Below, piece by piece: positions 8,498 through 17,902 of a stretch of DNA of 64,000 nt. Position 1 is the first letter of the stretch. Each line of letters opens with the position of its first letter. Source of the DNA: Arthrobacter sp. S39 (lineage in GTDB: Bacteria > Actinomycetota > Actinomycetes > Actinomycetales > Micrococcaceae). Both the position numbers and the translations under genes were made by a program. Location of the stretch: assembly GCF_004320525.1 (NCBI RefSeq), contig NZ_SIHX01000004.1, positions 248,001-312,000 of the forward strand, read 5' to 3'. The notes under the pieces are model-generated. The model searched no databases. It had not been told where the DNA came from and saw only the letters and a program-made list of their open reading frames with translations.

Positions 8498-10486
8498 ATG
8501 GATGTGCAGAGTGGGGGCCGCCGGCCCGTGCCCGGGGCCGCGTTCACGGCGCCGCCCCGGACGTGGAGCCTGCGGCGTGAATGGTCCCGGGCGTTCATCC
8601 TGATGCTCATCGCGCTCCTGGTGGGCGCGGCGGTGACCATCGTGGGCGTCCGTGGTGTGGTTGGCCACGTCCAGGCCGCTGACAGCCGGCTGCTGCTTGA
8701 GGCGGAACGGATCGAGTCGTTGCGCGAGGCGCTGGATGCCCATGAGCAGCTGGGGCACCGGCTGCTGTCGGACCCTGCAGCCGACAAAGCTATGTTCAGG
8801 ACGCAGCAGCAGGATATTTCCGCCCTGTTCGACGCCGCCGCCACGGACCTCCCCGAGCCGGCGGAATCCGGGGTGGCCTTCGGCGACGTGCGGCAGGCCT
8901 GGCAGGAATCCCTGGCGTCCCATGGCCTGTGGTCCGTGCAGGTGGACGCCGTGCAGGGAACCCGAGTCGCGGAGTCTCCCGGGTTTGCCGCCGACAGCGC
9001 CCGGGTCCGCACGCTGCTGGCGGCCGTACAACGGTCCTCCCTGGCGGCCATGGACAAGGCGCTGGCCTATACCGCGGACCTGGAAATCATCCTCGTGGCT
9101 GCCCGGGTCGGGCTGTTCGCCATCGCCGTTGCCGCGACGTTCTACTTCCGCCGCAGAATGGTCAAAGACCTGTTGCGGCCGGTGGCCAGCCTCCGGCACG
9201 GTGCCCTGAAGCTGCAGGCCGGGCAGTACACCCACCGGATCTCCGTGCACCGGCGGGACGAACTTGGCGAGCTGGCCGAGGCCTTCAACGCGATGGCCGC
9301 CGCAGTGCACGACAGCCACCGCGAACTGACCCACCGCGCCACCCACGATTCACTCACCGGCCTGCCCAACCGCGCCGCCCTCATGGAGCGCCTCAACGCA
9401 TCGTTTGACCCTGAACCTGGCGGGGATAAGGGCAGTGACGGCAGGCTTGAGGGCCTGCTCTTTATCGACGTCGACGATTTCAAGGGAGTCAACGACTCGC
9501 TGGGCCACGAGCGGGGCGATGCCCTCCTCATCCAGCTTGCTGGACGGCTCCAAAACTGCGTGCGCGCCGATGACCTCGTGGCCCGCCTGGGCGGGGACGA
9601 GTTCGCGATCGTGGTGATGGAGGATGACGGAAACTCCGTCACCGGCGACGTTGCCGAACGGATCCACGAAGCCCTGCGGGCACCGTTCTTCGTGGCTGAC
9701 GACCGCCTGACCGTGACGGCCAGCCTGGGTGCTGCCCAGCGCAGGCCGGACACGTCGGACGCAGCGGAGCTGCTGCGCCAGGCGGACTTTGCGATGTACA
9801 TGGCCAAGCACGGCGGGAAGGCGCGTTACCAACTGTTCGACTCGCGCGGACACGACCACATGGCCTACCGCGCTGCCCTGAAGAGCGACCTGGCAACGGC
9901 TGTCGCCGCGCGGCAGCTGCGCCTTGAGTACCAGCCCGTGGCGGACCTGCTGACCGGGCAAATCGTTGGACTGGAAGCCCTGGTCCGCTGGCAGCATCCG
10001 TCGCTGGGGCTCCTCGCCCCGGCCGATTTCCTGCCCCTGGCCGAGGAGACCGGCGACATCCAGGCCATCACCTGCTGGGTACTGGAAACGGCCACCCAGC
10101 AGGCCGCCGGCTGGCGGCAGTCCATCGCCGGCTGCGAAAACCTGTGGATCGCCGTCAACCTCTCCTACCGGCAGCTTCCCGATGACCGCACCCTGGCCGC
10201 CGTCGAAGACGTCCTCGCCGATCCGGCCGCGCAGGCCGACCGGCTCGTTCTCGAAATCACCGAGGCTGCCCTGGCAGCCAGCCGCGACGGCGGCATGTCC
10301 GTCCTGAACAGGCTCAAGGCACTCGGCGTCCGGATCGCCGTCGACGGCTTTGGAACACGCAGCACCGGGCAGGGCTACCTGCTGGTGAGGCCGGGACCGG
10401 CCCAGATGGTGGAGGCGCTGCTGGCCTCAGGTGCCAGGCTGGAGCACGTTGCCCTGGCCGAGCTGGGGGACGCTGTGGGGGCGTAA
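8498..10486 (+). CDS. Membrane diguanylate cyclase with internally deleted EAL domain
   Basis: A 662-aa c-di-GMP signalling protein. Order: membrane helix 32-55, extracytoplasmic sensor loop of about 140 residues with helical character, membrane helix 197-217, HAMP linker (about 218-270), GGDEF domain with an intact RLGGDEFA active site (G365-F369), and an EAL-type domain. The EAL part keeps E493 (EAL), N554, E586 and E589, but the DDFGTG motif reads DGFGT (616-620) and after four residues runs into GQGYLLVRPGPA, the usual end of the domain. The catalytic Lys and the late AEGVE glutamate are absent. So c-di-GMP synthesis looks possible, hydrolysis not. Ends 18 bases from convergent rarA. Confidence 0.9.
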   Translation: MDVQSGGRRPVPGAAFTAPPRTWSLRREWSRAFILMLIALLVGAAVTIVGVRGVVGHVQAADSRLLLEAERIESLREALDAHEQLGHRLLSDPAADKAMFRTQQQDISALFDAAATDLPEPAESGVAFGDVRQAWQESLASHGLWSVQVDAVQGTRVAESPGFAADSARVRTLLAAVQRSSLAAMDKALAYTADLEIILVAARVGLFAIAVAATFYFRRRMVKDLLRPVASLRHGALKLQAGQYTHRISVHRRDELGELAEAFNAMAAAVHDSHRELTHRATHDSLTGLPNRAALMERLNASFDPEPGGDKGSDGRLEGLLFIDVDDFKGVNDSLGHERGDALLIQLAGRLQNCVRADDLVARLGGDEFAIVVMEDDGNSVTGDVAERIHEALRAPFFVADDRLTVTASLGAAQRRPDTSDAAELLRQADFAMYMAKHGGKARYQLFDSRGHDHMAYRAALKSDLATAVAARQLRLEYQPVADLLTGQIVGLEALVRWQHPSLGLLAPADFLPLAEETGDIQAITCWVLETATQQAAGWRQSIAGCENLWIAVNLSYRQLPDDRTLAAVEDVLADPAAQADRLVLEITEAALAASRDGGMSVLNRLKALGVRIAVDGFGTRSTGQGYLLVRPGPAQMVEALLASGARLEHVALAELGDAVGA

Positions 10487-10504
10487 GGCTATTGCCGGGA
10501 AGGC

Positions 10505-11923
10505 TCAGCTGCCCCGGATGATCTTGCGCAGCCGCTCCAGCCGGATGGCAATGTCGCGTTCCGCACCGTTGGCCGTGGGCAGGTAGTAGTCTTTGCCGAC
10601 GAGGTCGTCCGGCGGGTATTGCTGGGTGGCCACGGAGTGCGGGGCGTCGTGGGCGTACTTGTAGCCGAGTCCATGGCCCAGCTGCTTCGACCCCGGATAG
10701 TGGGCGTCGCGCAGATGGGCCGGAATCCCGTTTCCGAGGCCGGCGCGGACGTCCGCCACCGCCTTGTTCAGGCCCATGTACGCCGCGTTGGACTTCGGCG
10801 CCGTGGCCAGGTGGACCACGGCTTCGGCCAGCACGATCCTGCCCTCGGGCATGCCGATCAACTGGACTGCCTGCGCGGCGGCCACGGCAGTCTGCAGCGC
10901 CGTGGGGTCGGCCATGCCAACGTCTTCGGCGGCGGAAATCACGATGCGCCGGGCGACAAACCTGGGGTCCTCCCCCGCCTCAAGCATCCGTGCCAGGTAG
11001 TGCAGGGCTGCGTCCACGTCGGAACCCCGGACTGACTTGATGAAGGCACTGGCGACGTCGTAATGCTGGTCGCCGGCGCGGTCGTAGCGGACCGCGGCGA
11101 CATCGAGGGCCCGCTCCGTGTGCTTCAGCTCGACGGTCACCGGACCGTCGCCGGCGTCGTCGGCATCGCCGAACGCCACACCGGCGGCGGCTTCGAGGGC
11201 AGTCAATGCACGCCGGGCGTCGCCCCCGGAAAGCCTGACCAGGTGGGCCAACGCCTCGTCATTGAGTTCAACCTTGCCGTTCAGTCCCTGGACATCCGTG
11301 ACGGCACGCTGGACGAGTCCCTCGATGTCGTCGTCTGTGAGTGGCCTCAACGTCAGCAGGAGCGACCTGGACAGCAGCGGCGAGACCACGGAAAAGGACG
11401 GGTTCTCGGTGGTGGCCGCCACCAGGACAACCCAGCGGTTTTCCACCCCGGGCAGCAGCGCGTCCTGCTGCGCCTTGTTGAACCGGTGGATCTCGTCCAG
11501 GAAGAGCACGGTGGTGGTTTTGTACAGGTCCCGGGCAGTCAGGGCCTCGTCCATCACGCGCCGGACATCCTTCACGCCTGCCGTGATGGCGGACAGTTCC
11601 ACGAACTTCCGGCCACGCCCCTTGGCGATCACGTGGGCCAACGTGGTTTTTCCGGTCCCGGGAGGTCCCCAGAGGATCACCGACGCCGGCCCGGCGGGTC
11701 CGCCTGCGTCAGCGCCGGCGGCGAGTTGGCGCAGCGGCGAGCCCTGCCCCAGCAGGTGCTGCTGGCCCACCACGTCGTCCAGGGTTTTTGGCCGCATCCG
11801 GACGGCCAGCGGGCTGCGGGGCCGGCCGTTGCCGTCCGTTCCGGTTCCGGCGGCGGCCGGCGCACCGTTGTCGTCTTCGCCGTCGTCTTCGTTGCCTGGC
11901 CCTTGGGCGAAGAGATCATCCAC
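10505..11923 (-). CDS. rarA: Replication-associated recombination protein A (RarA/MgsA) AAA+ ATPase
   Basis: AAA+ ATPase of the clamp-loader superfamily that acts at stalled replication forks. The 472-aa protein has an acidic, Gly-rich N-terminal extension (1-35), Walker A GPPGTGKT (86-93), Walker B FLDEIHRF (DEIH 143-146), sensor motif TTENPSF, and the C-terminal MgsA helical domain ([28 protein letters not shown]). Length fits the family. The gene is divergent from the acVLRF1 gene with a gap of only 55 bases, so their promoters must share or overlap that space. It converges with the GGDEF gene. Confidence 0.93.
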   Translation of the reverse strand: MDDLFAQGPGNEDDGEDDNGAPAAAGTGTDGNGRPRSPLAVRMRPKTLDDVVGQQHLLGQGSPLRQLAAGADAGGPAGPASVILWGPPGTGKTTLAHVIAKGRGRKFVELSAITAGVKDVRRVMDEALTARDLYKTTTVLFLDEIHRFNKAQQDALLPGVENRWVVLVAATTENPSFSVVSPLLSRSLLLTLRPLTDDDIEGLVQRAVTDVQGLNGKVELNDEALAHLVRLSGGDARRALTALEAAAGVAFGDADDAGDGPVTVELKHTERALDVAAVRYDRAGDQHYDVASAFIKSVRGSDVDAALHYLARMLEAGEDPRFVARRIVISAAEDVGMADPTALQTAVAAAQAVQLIGMPEGRIVLAEAVVHLATAPKSNAAYMGLNKAVADVRAGLGNGIPAHLRDAHYPGSKQLGHGLGYKYAHDAPHSVATQQYPPDDLVGKDYYLPTANGAERDIAIRLERLRKIIRGS

Positions 11924-11978
11924 ACAGATAGGCTACTTCTAGTTCACTGCTTCTTTCCGCCAGCCCAAGAGGTCCCCC

Positions 11979-12653
11979 ATGAGCGCACACCCCGCCGACG
12001 GCGCGCAACGTCCCGGGTCGGCCAGGACCGCGTTTGTGCCCGGCGCCCGCCTGGCGGGCTGGGTGGAGCGGTTCAGCGCCGCACACGGCGGCTTCCGGCT
12101 CAGCGATGACGACGACGGCGTGCGGCTCCTGGCAGCCGACGGCACCACCGCGCTGCTGCAGCCGCCGTGGCCCGCGGACGGCCGGCCGGGGCGGGGCACC
12201 GGCCCGTTGGAGCGGCTGGCGTCCATCGCCTCCCAGCCGCGCCGGCTCGGTCTTCTCCTGGTCCGGCGGGGAGGCTACGGCATCGCCGTGGCCAGCGAAG
12301 GTGCCATCGCCGTGTCCAAGGCGGGCACCAGGTACGTGCAGTCCAGGACCGCCGCGGGGGGCCAGTCGCAGCAGCGGTTTGCCCGCCGCCGCTCCAACCA
12401 GGCCGATGAGCTGGTCCAGGCCGTCGCCGGGCAGGCCCGGCAGGTGTTCAGCGGCCAGTCCTTCGAATACGTCGTTCCGGGCGGGGACCGCACCCTGGCT
12501 GACCTGGTGCTGGACGAGCCTGTCCTGAAGGACTACGCCCGCCTGCCGCGGCTGGCCTACCTCGACGTGGCTGATCCCCGGGCTGCGGTCCTGAAGAAAG
12601 CCGCTTCGGATGCCTGTGCGGTCCGGATCCAGGTGGCCGACCCGCCGGCGTAG
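11979..12653 (+). CDS. acVLRF1-family peptidyl-tRNA hydrolase (Vms1/eRF1-like)
   Basis: A 224-aa protein resembling the actinobacterial VLRF1 group, related to the release-factor fold of eukaryotic Vms1, which frees nascent chains from tRNA on stalled ribosomes. The key stretch is GGQSQQRFARRRSNQA (127-142), with G128-x-x-Q131 as the likely catalytic GxxQ loop and a strongly basic helix after it. GGDRTLADLVLDEP and a conserved-looking C-terminal segment (RLAYLDVADPR) follow. No membrane helix or signal peptide. ATG 11979 lies behind CCCCC-poor sequence with only a weak ribosome-binding site. Assignment is by motif, not by search. Confidence 0.72.
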   Translation: MSAHPADGAQRPGSARTAFVPGARLAGWVERFSAAHGGFRLSDDDDGVRLLAADGTTALLQPPWPADGRPGRGTGPLERLASIASQPRRLGLLLVRRGGYGIAVASEGAIAVSKAGTRYVQSRTAAGGQSQQRFARRRSNQADELVQAVAGQARQVFSGQSFEYVVPGGDRTLADLVLDEPVLKDYARLPRLAYLDVADPRAAVLKKAASDACAVRIQVADPPA

Positions 12654-12662
12654 TTATCCACA
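12654..12662 (+). promoter_or_regulatory. Perfect DnaA-box match TTATCCACA
   Basis: The 9-mer follows immediately after the TAG of the acVLRF1 gene. It equals the E. coli consensus DnaA box. Being isolated, it is not an origin; a role in DnaA titration or local regulation is only a possibility. Confidence 0.3.
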
Positions 12663-12760
12663 ACCGGCAATCCATGACAGGCGGTGGCGCCTCATTCCTG
12701 CCTACACTCCCCATCAAGGGGGTCGCAACGGCCTTCGCAGGTTGCCGGTGGGGGGACATC

Positions 12761-15073
12761 ATGAAAGTAAGGCTTCGAGGGGCCGCCGTGCTGTTGGCAC
12801 TTGTGCTGGCAGGCACCGGCTGCACAGACGGCGGCTGGCTGGACCAGACAAGACTTTCCTTTTATACCCAAGGAATCGATACACCGCTTGCCGGGGAGGA
12901 ACGCACCAACAGCTCCCTGCCGGAAATGGTGAGCCGCGGAAACGAGGTCCTGGCAGTCCTGGATCTTGAGACACCCACCCTTCAAGGCGGCCGCGCCGCC
13001 CACTCCGCGGATAACGGCAGGTCATGGCAGCCGGTCCTGTTTGATGGCAAGGCAGATCCCGGGATGGATCTGGTCTCCGTGGCCGCAGTCCGTTCCAGCC
13101 AGTGGCTGCTCGTGGGACACCGCAACGGACAGGTTTTTGCTTTTATCAGCTCCGATGGGACGAATTTCACGCTCCAGCAGGCGCCGATTTTCGAGACTAC
13201 GGGCACACGATTAAACGCGGTGGTGGGCACGGATGAGGGCTGGCTGATCGCGGCCTCGCCCGACAGCGGTTCCGGCGGCGCGGCCACAACACTGTTCCAG
13301 AGCAGCGATGGAGCAGCGTGGAGCGGGCGGGATGGGAGTGCGTCCGGTTTGCCCGCGGCCCGTGGCACGTTCCATCCGCTGAGCATGGCCGCAAGTCCAT
13401 CCACCATCGTTCTTGTGGGCCAGGAGGTCCCCCACGACCGTCCGCCCTTTGCCCGGGCCTTCGCTTCCAGCGACGGCGGGAACAGCTGGCAGGATGTCAG
13501 CCCGGACACCGGGGACGTCGGTCCGGCAGGAAATGCCCTGTGGACTGTTGCCTGGTCAGGAAACGACTTCAGGGTAACGGGCCATGCGTGGCCCCGGGAT
13601 GCCCGGCCGAAGCGGTTCCCGCTGGGTATGTCGGGCAGCTGGACCCCGGGCGGGGTGTGGAATCTGCAGGCCGACGCCGGCTGGAGCCGGCAGGACCATG
13701 ATTTTCCCCGGGGCCCGGGGGTGGCCTACGGCGCTGCAGGCGCCCTCGCAACGCAGATGATCGGCCAGCTCGCTGACGGCGAGCCCCGGGTGCTTTTCCA
13801 GCCCCCGGGCCAGGCGTGGTCGGAACTGGGGATGCCCCAGCAATCGGATGCGGGGCTGCAGCTCTACGGCGACGTGACGGCTGTCGAGGATGGCTTTCTG
13901 GTCGTGGGAACCAGCTCCCGGCACGGAAATGACGGCACCCGCCTCTGGCATGTGGATGGCAGCGGAAACGTCACCGGACGGGACTCGCCGCTGACGACGG
14001 CTGCGCCCACGGCGGCAGCGTCAGGCGATGCCCACGTCACCAGCATCCTCAGCAGCGGAGGGAAAACCATTGCCTTCGGATCGGTACGCTCCCAGCCCGC
14101 ATTCTGGGAACTGCAGGGAGAACAGGACTTCAGGAACTACACCACCCTGGTCGGCCAGGAGGACCAGACGTTGGACACCATGGCGGCCGGTCCCCGAGGG
14201 GAGATGCTCCTTGGCGAAAGCAGGACGGCAAACGGCCATCTTCCCGTGATCTGGTCCCGAACGGAGTCCGGAGACTGGTCCGTCCACGATCGCAGCGTCT
14301 TCGGAGCCGGTACCAGCCAGGGGAAGTCGGAAGTACGCGCTGTGCTTCCGTCACGCCATGGATTCCTGGCCGCGGGGTCGTACGACACCGAGGGGGCGAC
14401 CCATGCGGGGCTCGCTGTCTCCGAGGACGGCGACTCCTGGAGTGAGGTGCAAAGCGCGGAGCTCCGCGGGGCGCCGACGGCCGGGCGTTCCATTGGCAGC
14501 CTGGCAGAAACGCCGTCAGGGACGGTTCTGGCGGGAGGATCGGTCGACGACCACGAGCAAAGCGACGCAACTGTATGGGCCTCAACGGACGCCCATACCT
14601 GGAAACCGGTCCAGCTCCCCCGCCCCGAAGGCTACGCCACAGCGCAGGTGGTGTCGTTGACGCCAGGGCCGCTGCGGACGGTGGCTGTAGTGCACAGCAG
14701 CGGCCCCGGAAAGCCGGCCCGCTTCGACATATTCTCCAGCGGCGACGATGGCCGGACGTGGGAACAGGGCCCTGCCCTGGAGGCCACGTCGCAGGAACAT
14801 TCGGTGGCCCGCCCACGCCTTGCGGCGAACGGAGACGGATTTGTCCTGCTGGCCACCCGAGGCCCAGCGGGTCAGGCGGAAGCAGTCCTCATGCTGAGCA
14901 AGGACGGCAGGGAGTTCACCACGAAGGACCTTGGGCACGACGCGTTCGACCAGGAAGGCCTTGCTGTGTCCGCGGTAGGCGTCGCCGGGAAGAAGCTCCT
15001 GGTCACGGGTGTGTCAGGACCGCCCGAGGCGCGGAGACCGTTTGGCATCGCCGTGGACGTGCCGTCGCTGTGA
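12761..15073 (+). CDS. BNR/Asp-box repeat beta-propeller lipoprotein
   Basis: A 770-aa exported protein. The N-terminus MKVRLRGAAVLLALVLAGTGC is a basic, hydrophobic signal with a candidate lipidated Cys21, though the lipobox is not ideal. Asp-box motifs (S-x-D-x-G-x-x-W) recur: SADNGRSW (82-89), SSDGTNF (130-136), SSDGAAW (181-187), SSDGGNSW (236-243), then SEDGDSW, STDAHTW, SGDDGRTW and SKDGREF in the C-terminal part. These give a sialidase-like propeller, but no sialidase FRIP motif or Arg triad was recognised, so no enzyme role is claimed. A GGTGGGGGGA ribosome-binding site sets the start at ATG 12761. Confidence 0.78.
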   Translation: MKVRLRGAAVLLALVLAGTGCTDGGWLDQTRLSFYTQGIDTPLAGEERTNSSLPEMVSRGNEVLAVLDLETPTLQGGRAAHSADNGRSWQPVLFDGKADPGMDLVSVAAVRSSQWLLVGHRNGQVFAFISSDGTNFTLQQAPIFETTGTRLNAVVGTDEGWLIAASPDSGSGGAATTLFQSSDGAAWSGRDGSASGLPAARGTFHPLSMAASPSTIVLVGQEVPHDRPPFARAFASSDGGNSWQDVSPDTGDVGPAGNALWTVAWSGNDFRVTGHAWPRDARPKRFPLGMSGSWTPGGVWNLQADAGWSRQDHDFPRGPGVAYGAAGALATQMIGQLADGEPRVLFQPPGQAWSELGMPQQSDAGLQLYGDVTAVEDGFLVVGTSSRHGNDGTRLWHVDGSGNVTGRDSPLTTAAPTAAASGDAHVTSILSSGGKTIAFGSVRSQPAFWELQGEQDFRNYTTLVGQEDQTLDTMAAGPRGEMLLGESRTANGHLPVIWSRTESGDWSVHDRSVFGAGTSQGKSEVRAVLPSRHGFLAAGSYDTEGATHAGLAVSEDGDSWSEVQSAELRGAPTAGRSIGSLAETPSGTVLAGGSVDDHEQSDATVWASTDAHTWKPVQLPRPEGYATAQVVSLTPGPLRTVAVVHSSGPGKPARFDIFSSGDDGRTWEQGPALEATSQEHSVARPRLAANGDGFVLLATRGPAGQAEAVLMLSKDGREFTTKDLGHDAFDQEGLAVSAVGVAGKKLLVTGVSGPPEARRPFGIAVDVPSL

Positions 15074-15115
15074 GAGGGCCGGACTTGCGGACGGAGGCAC
15101 CGCGCCGGAAGGCAC

Positions 15116-15922
15116 CTAGCAGCCGGTCAGGTGCCGCTTGGGCCGTTCCTGCCGGTAGACGTAGCGGCCGGTTTCGTTGAATCCGGCCTTGGCGTAGAGT
15201 TCCTGCGCCCCGGGGTTGGCGGCGGTGACCAGCAGCCAGTAGCTGGCCAGGCCCTGTGCCTGGCCGGCTCCGAGCAGGCCCTGGAGAACACGCGTGGCGT
15301 AGCCCCGGCGCCGTGCATCCGGCCGGGTGGCCATGCTGTAGAGGCCGCCGCAGGCGCCCGGCCCGCCTGACCGGCCCGGAGGAATGGCGAGACGCCCGAC
15401 GGAGGCGGGGACGCCGTCGTCGTCCCTCACCAGGGCGTACAGCGACGGACAGCCCTCAAGGATTCCGCGGGCGGTGGAGAGGGAATCCTCGCCCCCGCGC
15501 CCGTCCACGCTCCACCAGAGCCGCAGCCATTCCGCGGAAGGCGCTGACGAAAGTTCGACGCCGGAGTCGGGCACCGCTTCCCCGGCGCCGGCTTCCCCGT
15601 TGCGCACCAGGATCAGGGTTTCGGACTGCCGGGTGAAGCCTTCCGCATCGAGGAAGGCATTCAGTGCCTCGCTGCCGACATTGTCAAAAACCTGGAAGAT
15701 CACCGGCAGCCGGCGGCTGCGGTACCAGGCCCGGGCCTCCCGCAGCAGGACAGGCCTTTCGTGGGGATCGCCGTCCGTCCCGGCGCGCGGCCAGATCGAG
15801 TTGGCCCGCTGGGTCACGCCGTCCGCGGCGCGAAGAACCCATCCGCCTGTTTCCTCCCGGTCGGGGGCCGGCCAGGCGGCGTCCATCACACGTTCAAGGT
15901 CCATCGGGGCGGTATCGGCCAC
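15116..15922 (-). CDS. GNAT-family N-acetyltransferase
   Basis: A 268-aa acetyl-CoA-dependent acetyltransferase of unknown substrate. The first half is a degenerate acetyltransferase-like region (LLREARAWYRSRRLPVIFQVFDN); the second half carries the acetyl-CoA loop ATRPDARRRGYATRVLQGLL and the terminal LYAKAGF motif. Two-part architecture is common in actinobacterial GNAT proteins. The start is GTG 15922; an in-frame ATG at 15904 is an alternative. It lies 24 bases after the aspS hairpin, on the same strand. Confidence 0.82.
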   Translation of the reverse strand: MADTAPMDLERVMDAAWPAPDREETGGWVLRAADGVTQRANSIWPRAGTDGDPHERPVLLREARAWYRSRRLPVIFQVFDNVGSEALNAFLDAEGFTRQSETLILVRNGEAGAGEAVPDSGVELSSAPSAEWLRLWWSVDGRGGEDSLSTARGILEGCPSLYALVRDDDGVPASVGRLAIPPGRSGGPGACGGLYSMATRPDARRRGYATRVLQGLLGAGQAQGLASYWLLVTAANPGAQELYAKAGFNETGRYVYRQERPKRHLTGC

Positions 15923-15946
15923 GCTGCTCCATCCTTCATCAACGGC

Positions 15947-15978
15947 AGGAGGCTCCCCGGTTATCCGGGGAGCCTCCT
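15947..15978 (-). terminator. Hairpin terminator after aspS
   Basis: Perfect 14-bp stem (arms 15947-15960 and 15965-15978, AGGAGGCTCCCCGG) with a TTAT loop, 17 bases past the aspS stop. No U-tract follows, as is common in high-GC actinobacteria. Confidence 0.8.
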
Positions 15979-15995
15979 GTGATTGATCCTTGAGC

Positions 15996-17795
15996 CTATT
16001 TGGCTTCGGGTTCTGCCTTCTTGGCTTCTTCCGGCTTCGTTTGCGGCTTGAAGTCGACGCCGGCCTCCTTGCGCTGCTGCGGCGTGATCGGCGCGGGAGC
16101 CTGGGTCAGCGGGTCGTAGCCGTTGCCGGTCTTCGGGAAGGCAATGACGTCGCGGATGGACTCCACACCTGCCAGGAGTGCCACCACACGGTCCCAGCCG
16201 AAGGCGATGCCGCCATGCGGAGGGGCCCCGAACTTGAAGCCCTCGAGCAGGAACCCGAACTTGGTCTGGGCGTCTTCACGGTCCAGGCCCATCAGTTCGA
16301 AGACCCGTTCCTGGACGTCGCGCTCGTGGATACGGATGGAACCGCCGCCGATTTCGTTGCCGTTGCAGACGATGTCGTAGGCGTAGGACAGGGCCGATTC
16401 CGGGTCCTGGTCGAACGTGTCCAGGAACTCCGGCTTGGGAGAGGTGAAGGCGTGGTGGACGGCCGTCCACTTTCCGGCGCCGACAGCCACATCGCCGGAA
16501 GCCACTGCAGCGGCAGCCGGTTCGAACATGGGGGCGTCAACCACCCAGCAGAAGGCCCAGGCGCTGGGATCGATCAGGCCGGTGCGGTGGCCGATCTCCA
16601 CGCGGGCAGCACCCAGGAGGGCGCGGGCCGCTGATTTCTCACCGGCGGCGAAGAAGATGCAGTCGCCCGGCTTGGCGCCCACGGCGTCGGCGAGGCCTGC
16701 ACGCTCGGTTTCGGTCAGGTTCTTGGCGACCGGGCCGGCCAGTTCGCCGTCTTCCTTGAAGAGGACGTAGGCCAGGCCCTTGTGGCCGCGCTGCTTGGCG
16801 AACTCCTGCCAGCCGTCCAGGGTGCGTCGCGGCTGGGAAGCGCCGCCGGGCATCACCACGGCACCGACATAAGGAGCCTTGAAGACACCAAAGCCGGTGT
16901 CCTTGAAGAATTCGGTGAGCTCGGTCAGCTCCACACCGAAGCGGAGATCCGGCTTATCGGAACCGTAGCGGGCCATCGCGTCCGCATAGGTGATGCGCTG
17001 GATGGGCGTGGGGATCTCGACGTCGATCAGCTTCCACAGTGCCTTGACGATGTTTTCGCCCAGGGCAATGATGTCGTCCTGGTCAACGAAGCTGGCCTCG
17101 ATGTCCAGCTGGGTGAATTCCGGCTGGCGGTCGGCGCGGAAGTCCTCATCGCGGTAGCAGCGAGCAATCTGGTAGTACTTCTCGAAGCCGCCCACCTGCA
17201 GGAGCTGCTTGAAAAGCTGCGGCGACTGCGGCAGCGCGTACCAGGAACCCGGGGCCAGGCGGGCGGGGACCACAAAGTCGCGGGCGCCTTCCGGCGTCGA
17301 GCGCGTCAGGGTGGGCGTCTCGATCTCGACGAAGCCGTCCTGGTGGAGCAGTTCGCGGGCCACCCGGTTGGCTTCGGACCGCAGCCGCAGGTTGCGGGCG
17401 GGGCCGGGACGGCGCAGGTCAAGGTAGCGGTGCTTCAGGCGCGCTTCCTCGCCCACCTCGACGTGCTCGTCGATCTGGAAGGGCAAGGGCTCGGAGGTGT
17501 TGAGGATGACGACTTTGTCCGCCATGACCTCGATCTCGCCGGTGGCCAGCGCGGGGTTCTCGTTGCCCTCGGGGCGCTTGGAAACGGTGCCGGTGATCTG
17601 AAGGACGTACTCGTTGCGCAGACCGTGGAAGACCTCTTCCTCACGGACCACAACCTGGGCCACACCGGAGGCATCGCGCAGGTCCACGAATGCGACACCA
17701 CCGTGGTCACGACGGCGGCCCACCCAGCCGGCCAGGGTTACGGTTTGTCCAATGTGCTCGGAGCGAAGGGATCCGAGGTCATGTGTGCGCAGCAC
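15996..17795 (-). CDS. aspS: Aspartyl-tRNA synthetase, probably non-discriminating
   Basis: Class II synthetase of 599 aa. The N-terminal OB-fold reads [19 protein letters not shown]; motif 2 is [24 protein letters not shown] (in pieces), the bacterial GAD insertion follows, and the terminal motif 3 is [14 protein letters not shown]. Position 31 is His and the later loop reads RPEG; His31 and a glycine in that loop are reported determinants of enzymes that charge both tRNA-Asp and tRNA-Asn. The product would then be amidated by GatCAB, not seen here. Start chosen at GTG 17795 because AGAAAGG lies 6 bases upstream; an upstream extension is possible but lacks such a site. Confidence 0.95.
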   Translation of the reverse strand: MLRTHDLGSLRSEHIGQTVTLAGWVGRRRDHGGVAFVDLRDASGVAQVVVREEEVFHGLRNEYVLQITGTVSKRPEGNENPALATGEIEVMADKVVILNTSEPLPFQIDEHVEVGEEARLKHRYLDLRRPGPARNLRLRSEANRVARELLHQDGFVEIETPTLTRSTPEGARDFVVPARLAPGSWYALPQSPQLFKQLLQVGGFEKYYQIARCYRDEDFRADRQPEFTQLDIEASFVDQDDIIALGENIVKALWKLIDVEIPTPIQRITYADAMARYGSDKPDLRFGVELTELTEFFKDTGFGVFKAPYVGAVVMPGGASQPRRTLDGWQEFAKQRGHKGLAYVLFKEDGELAGPVAKNLTETERAGLADAVGAKPGDCIFFAAGEKSAARALLGAARVEIGHRTGLIDPSAWAFCWVVDAPMFEPAAAAVASGDVAVGAGKWTAVHHAFTSPKPEFLDTFDQDPESALSYAYDIVCNGNEIGGGSIRIHERDVQERVFELMGLDREDAQTKFGFLLEGFKFGAPPHGGIAFGWDRVVALLAGVESIRDVIAFPKTGNGYDPLTQAPAPITPQQRKEAGVDFKPQTKPEEAKKAEPEAK

Positions 17796-17843
17796 AGCAC
17801 GCCTTTCTGAAAGAGACAGCAGGAACTTTAGGGAAGTTGCATA

Positions 17844-17864
17844 GGATCGTTCCGGGAACAATCC
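17844..17864. promoter_or_regulatory. 21-bp near-perfect palindrome between aspS and the permease gene
   Basis: Arms GGATCGTTCC and GGAACAATCC flank a central G; 9 of 10 pairs match. It sits in the 107-base gap between the divergent starts at 17795 and 17903, a typical place for a dimeric repressor site. No regulator was identified. Confidence 0.5.
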
Positions 17865-17902
17865 CGTTCGAGTTTACCCGTTGGAAAGGCTCCACCACCC
17901 CC

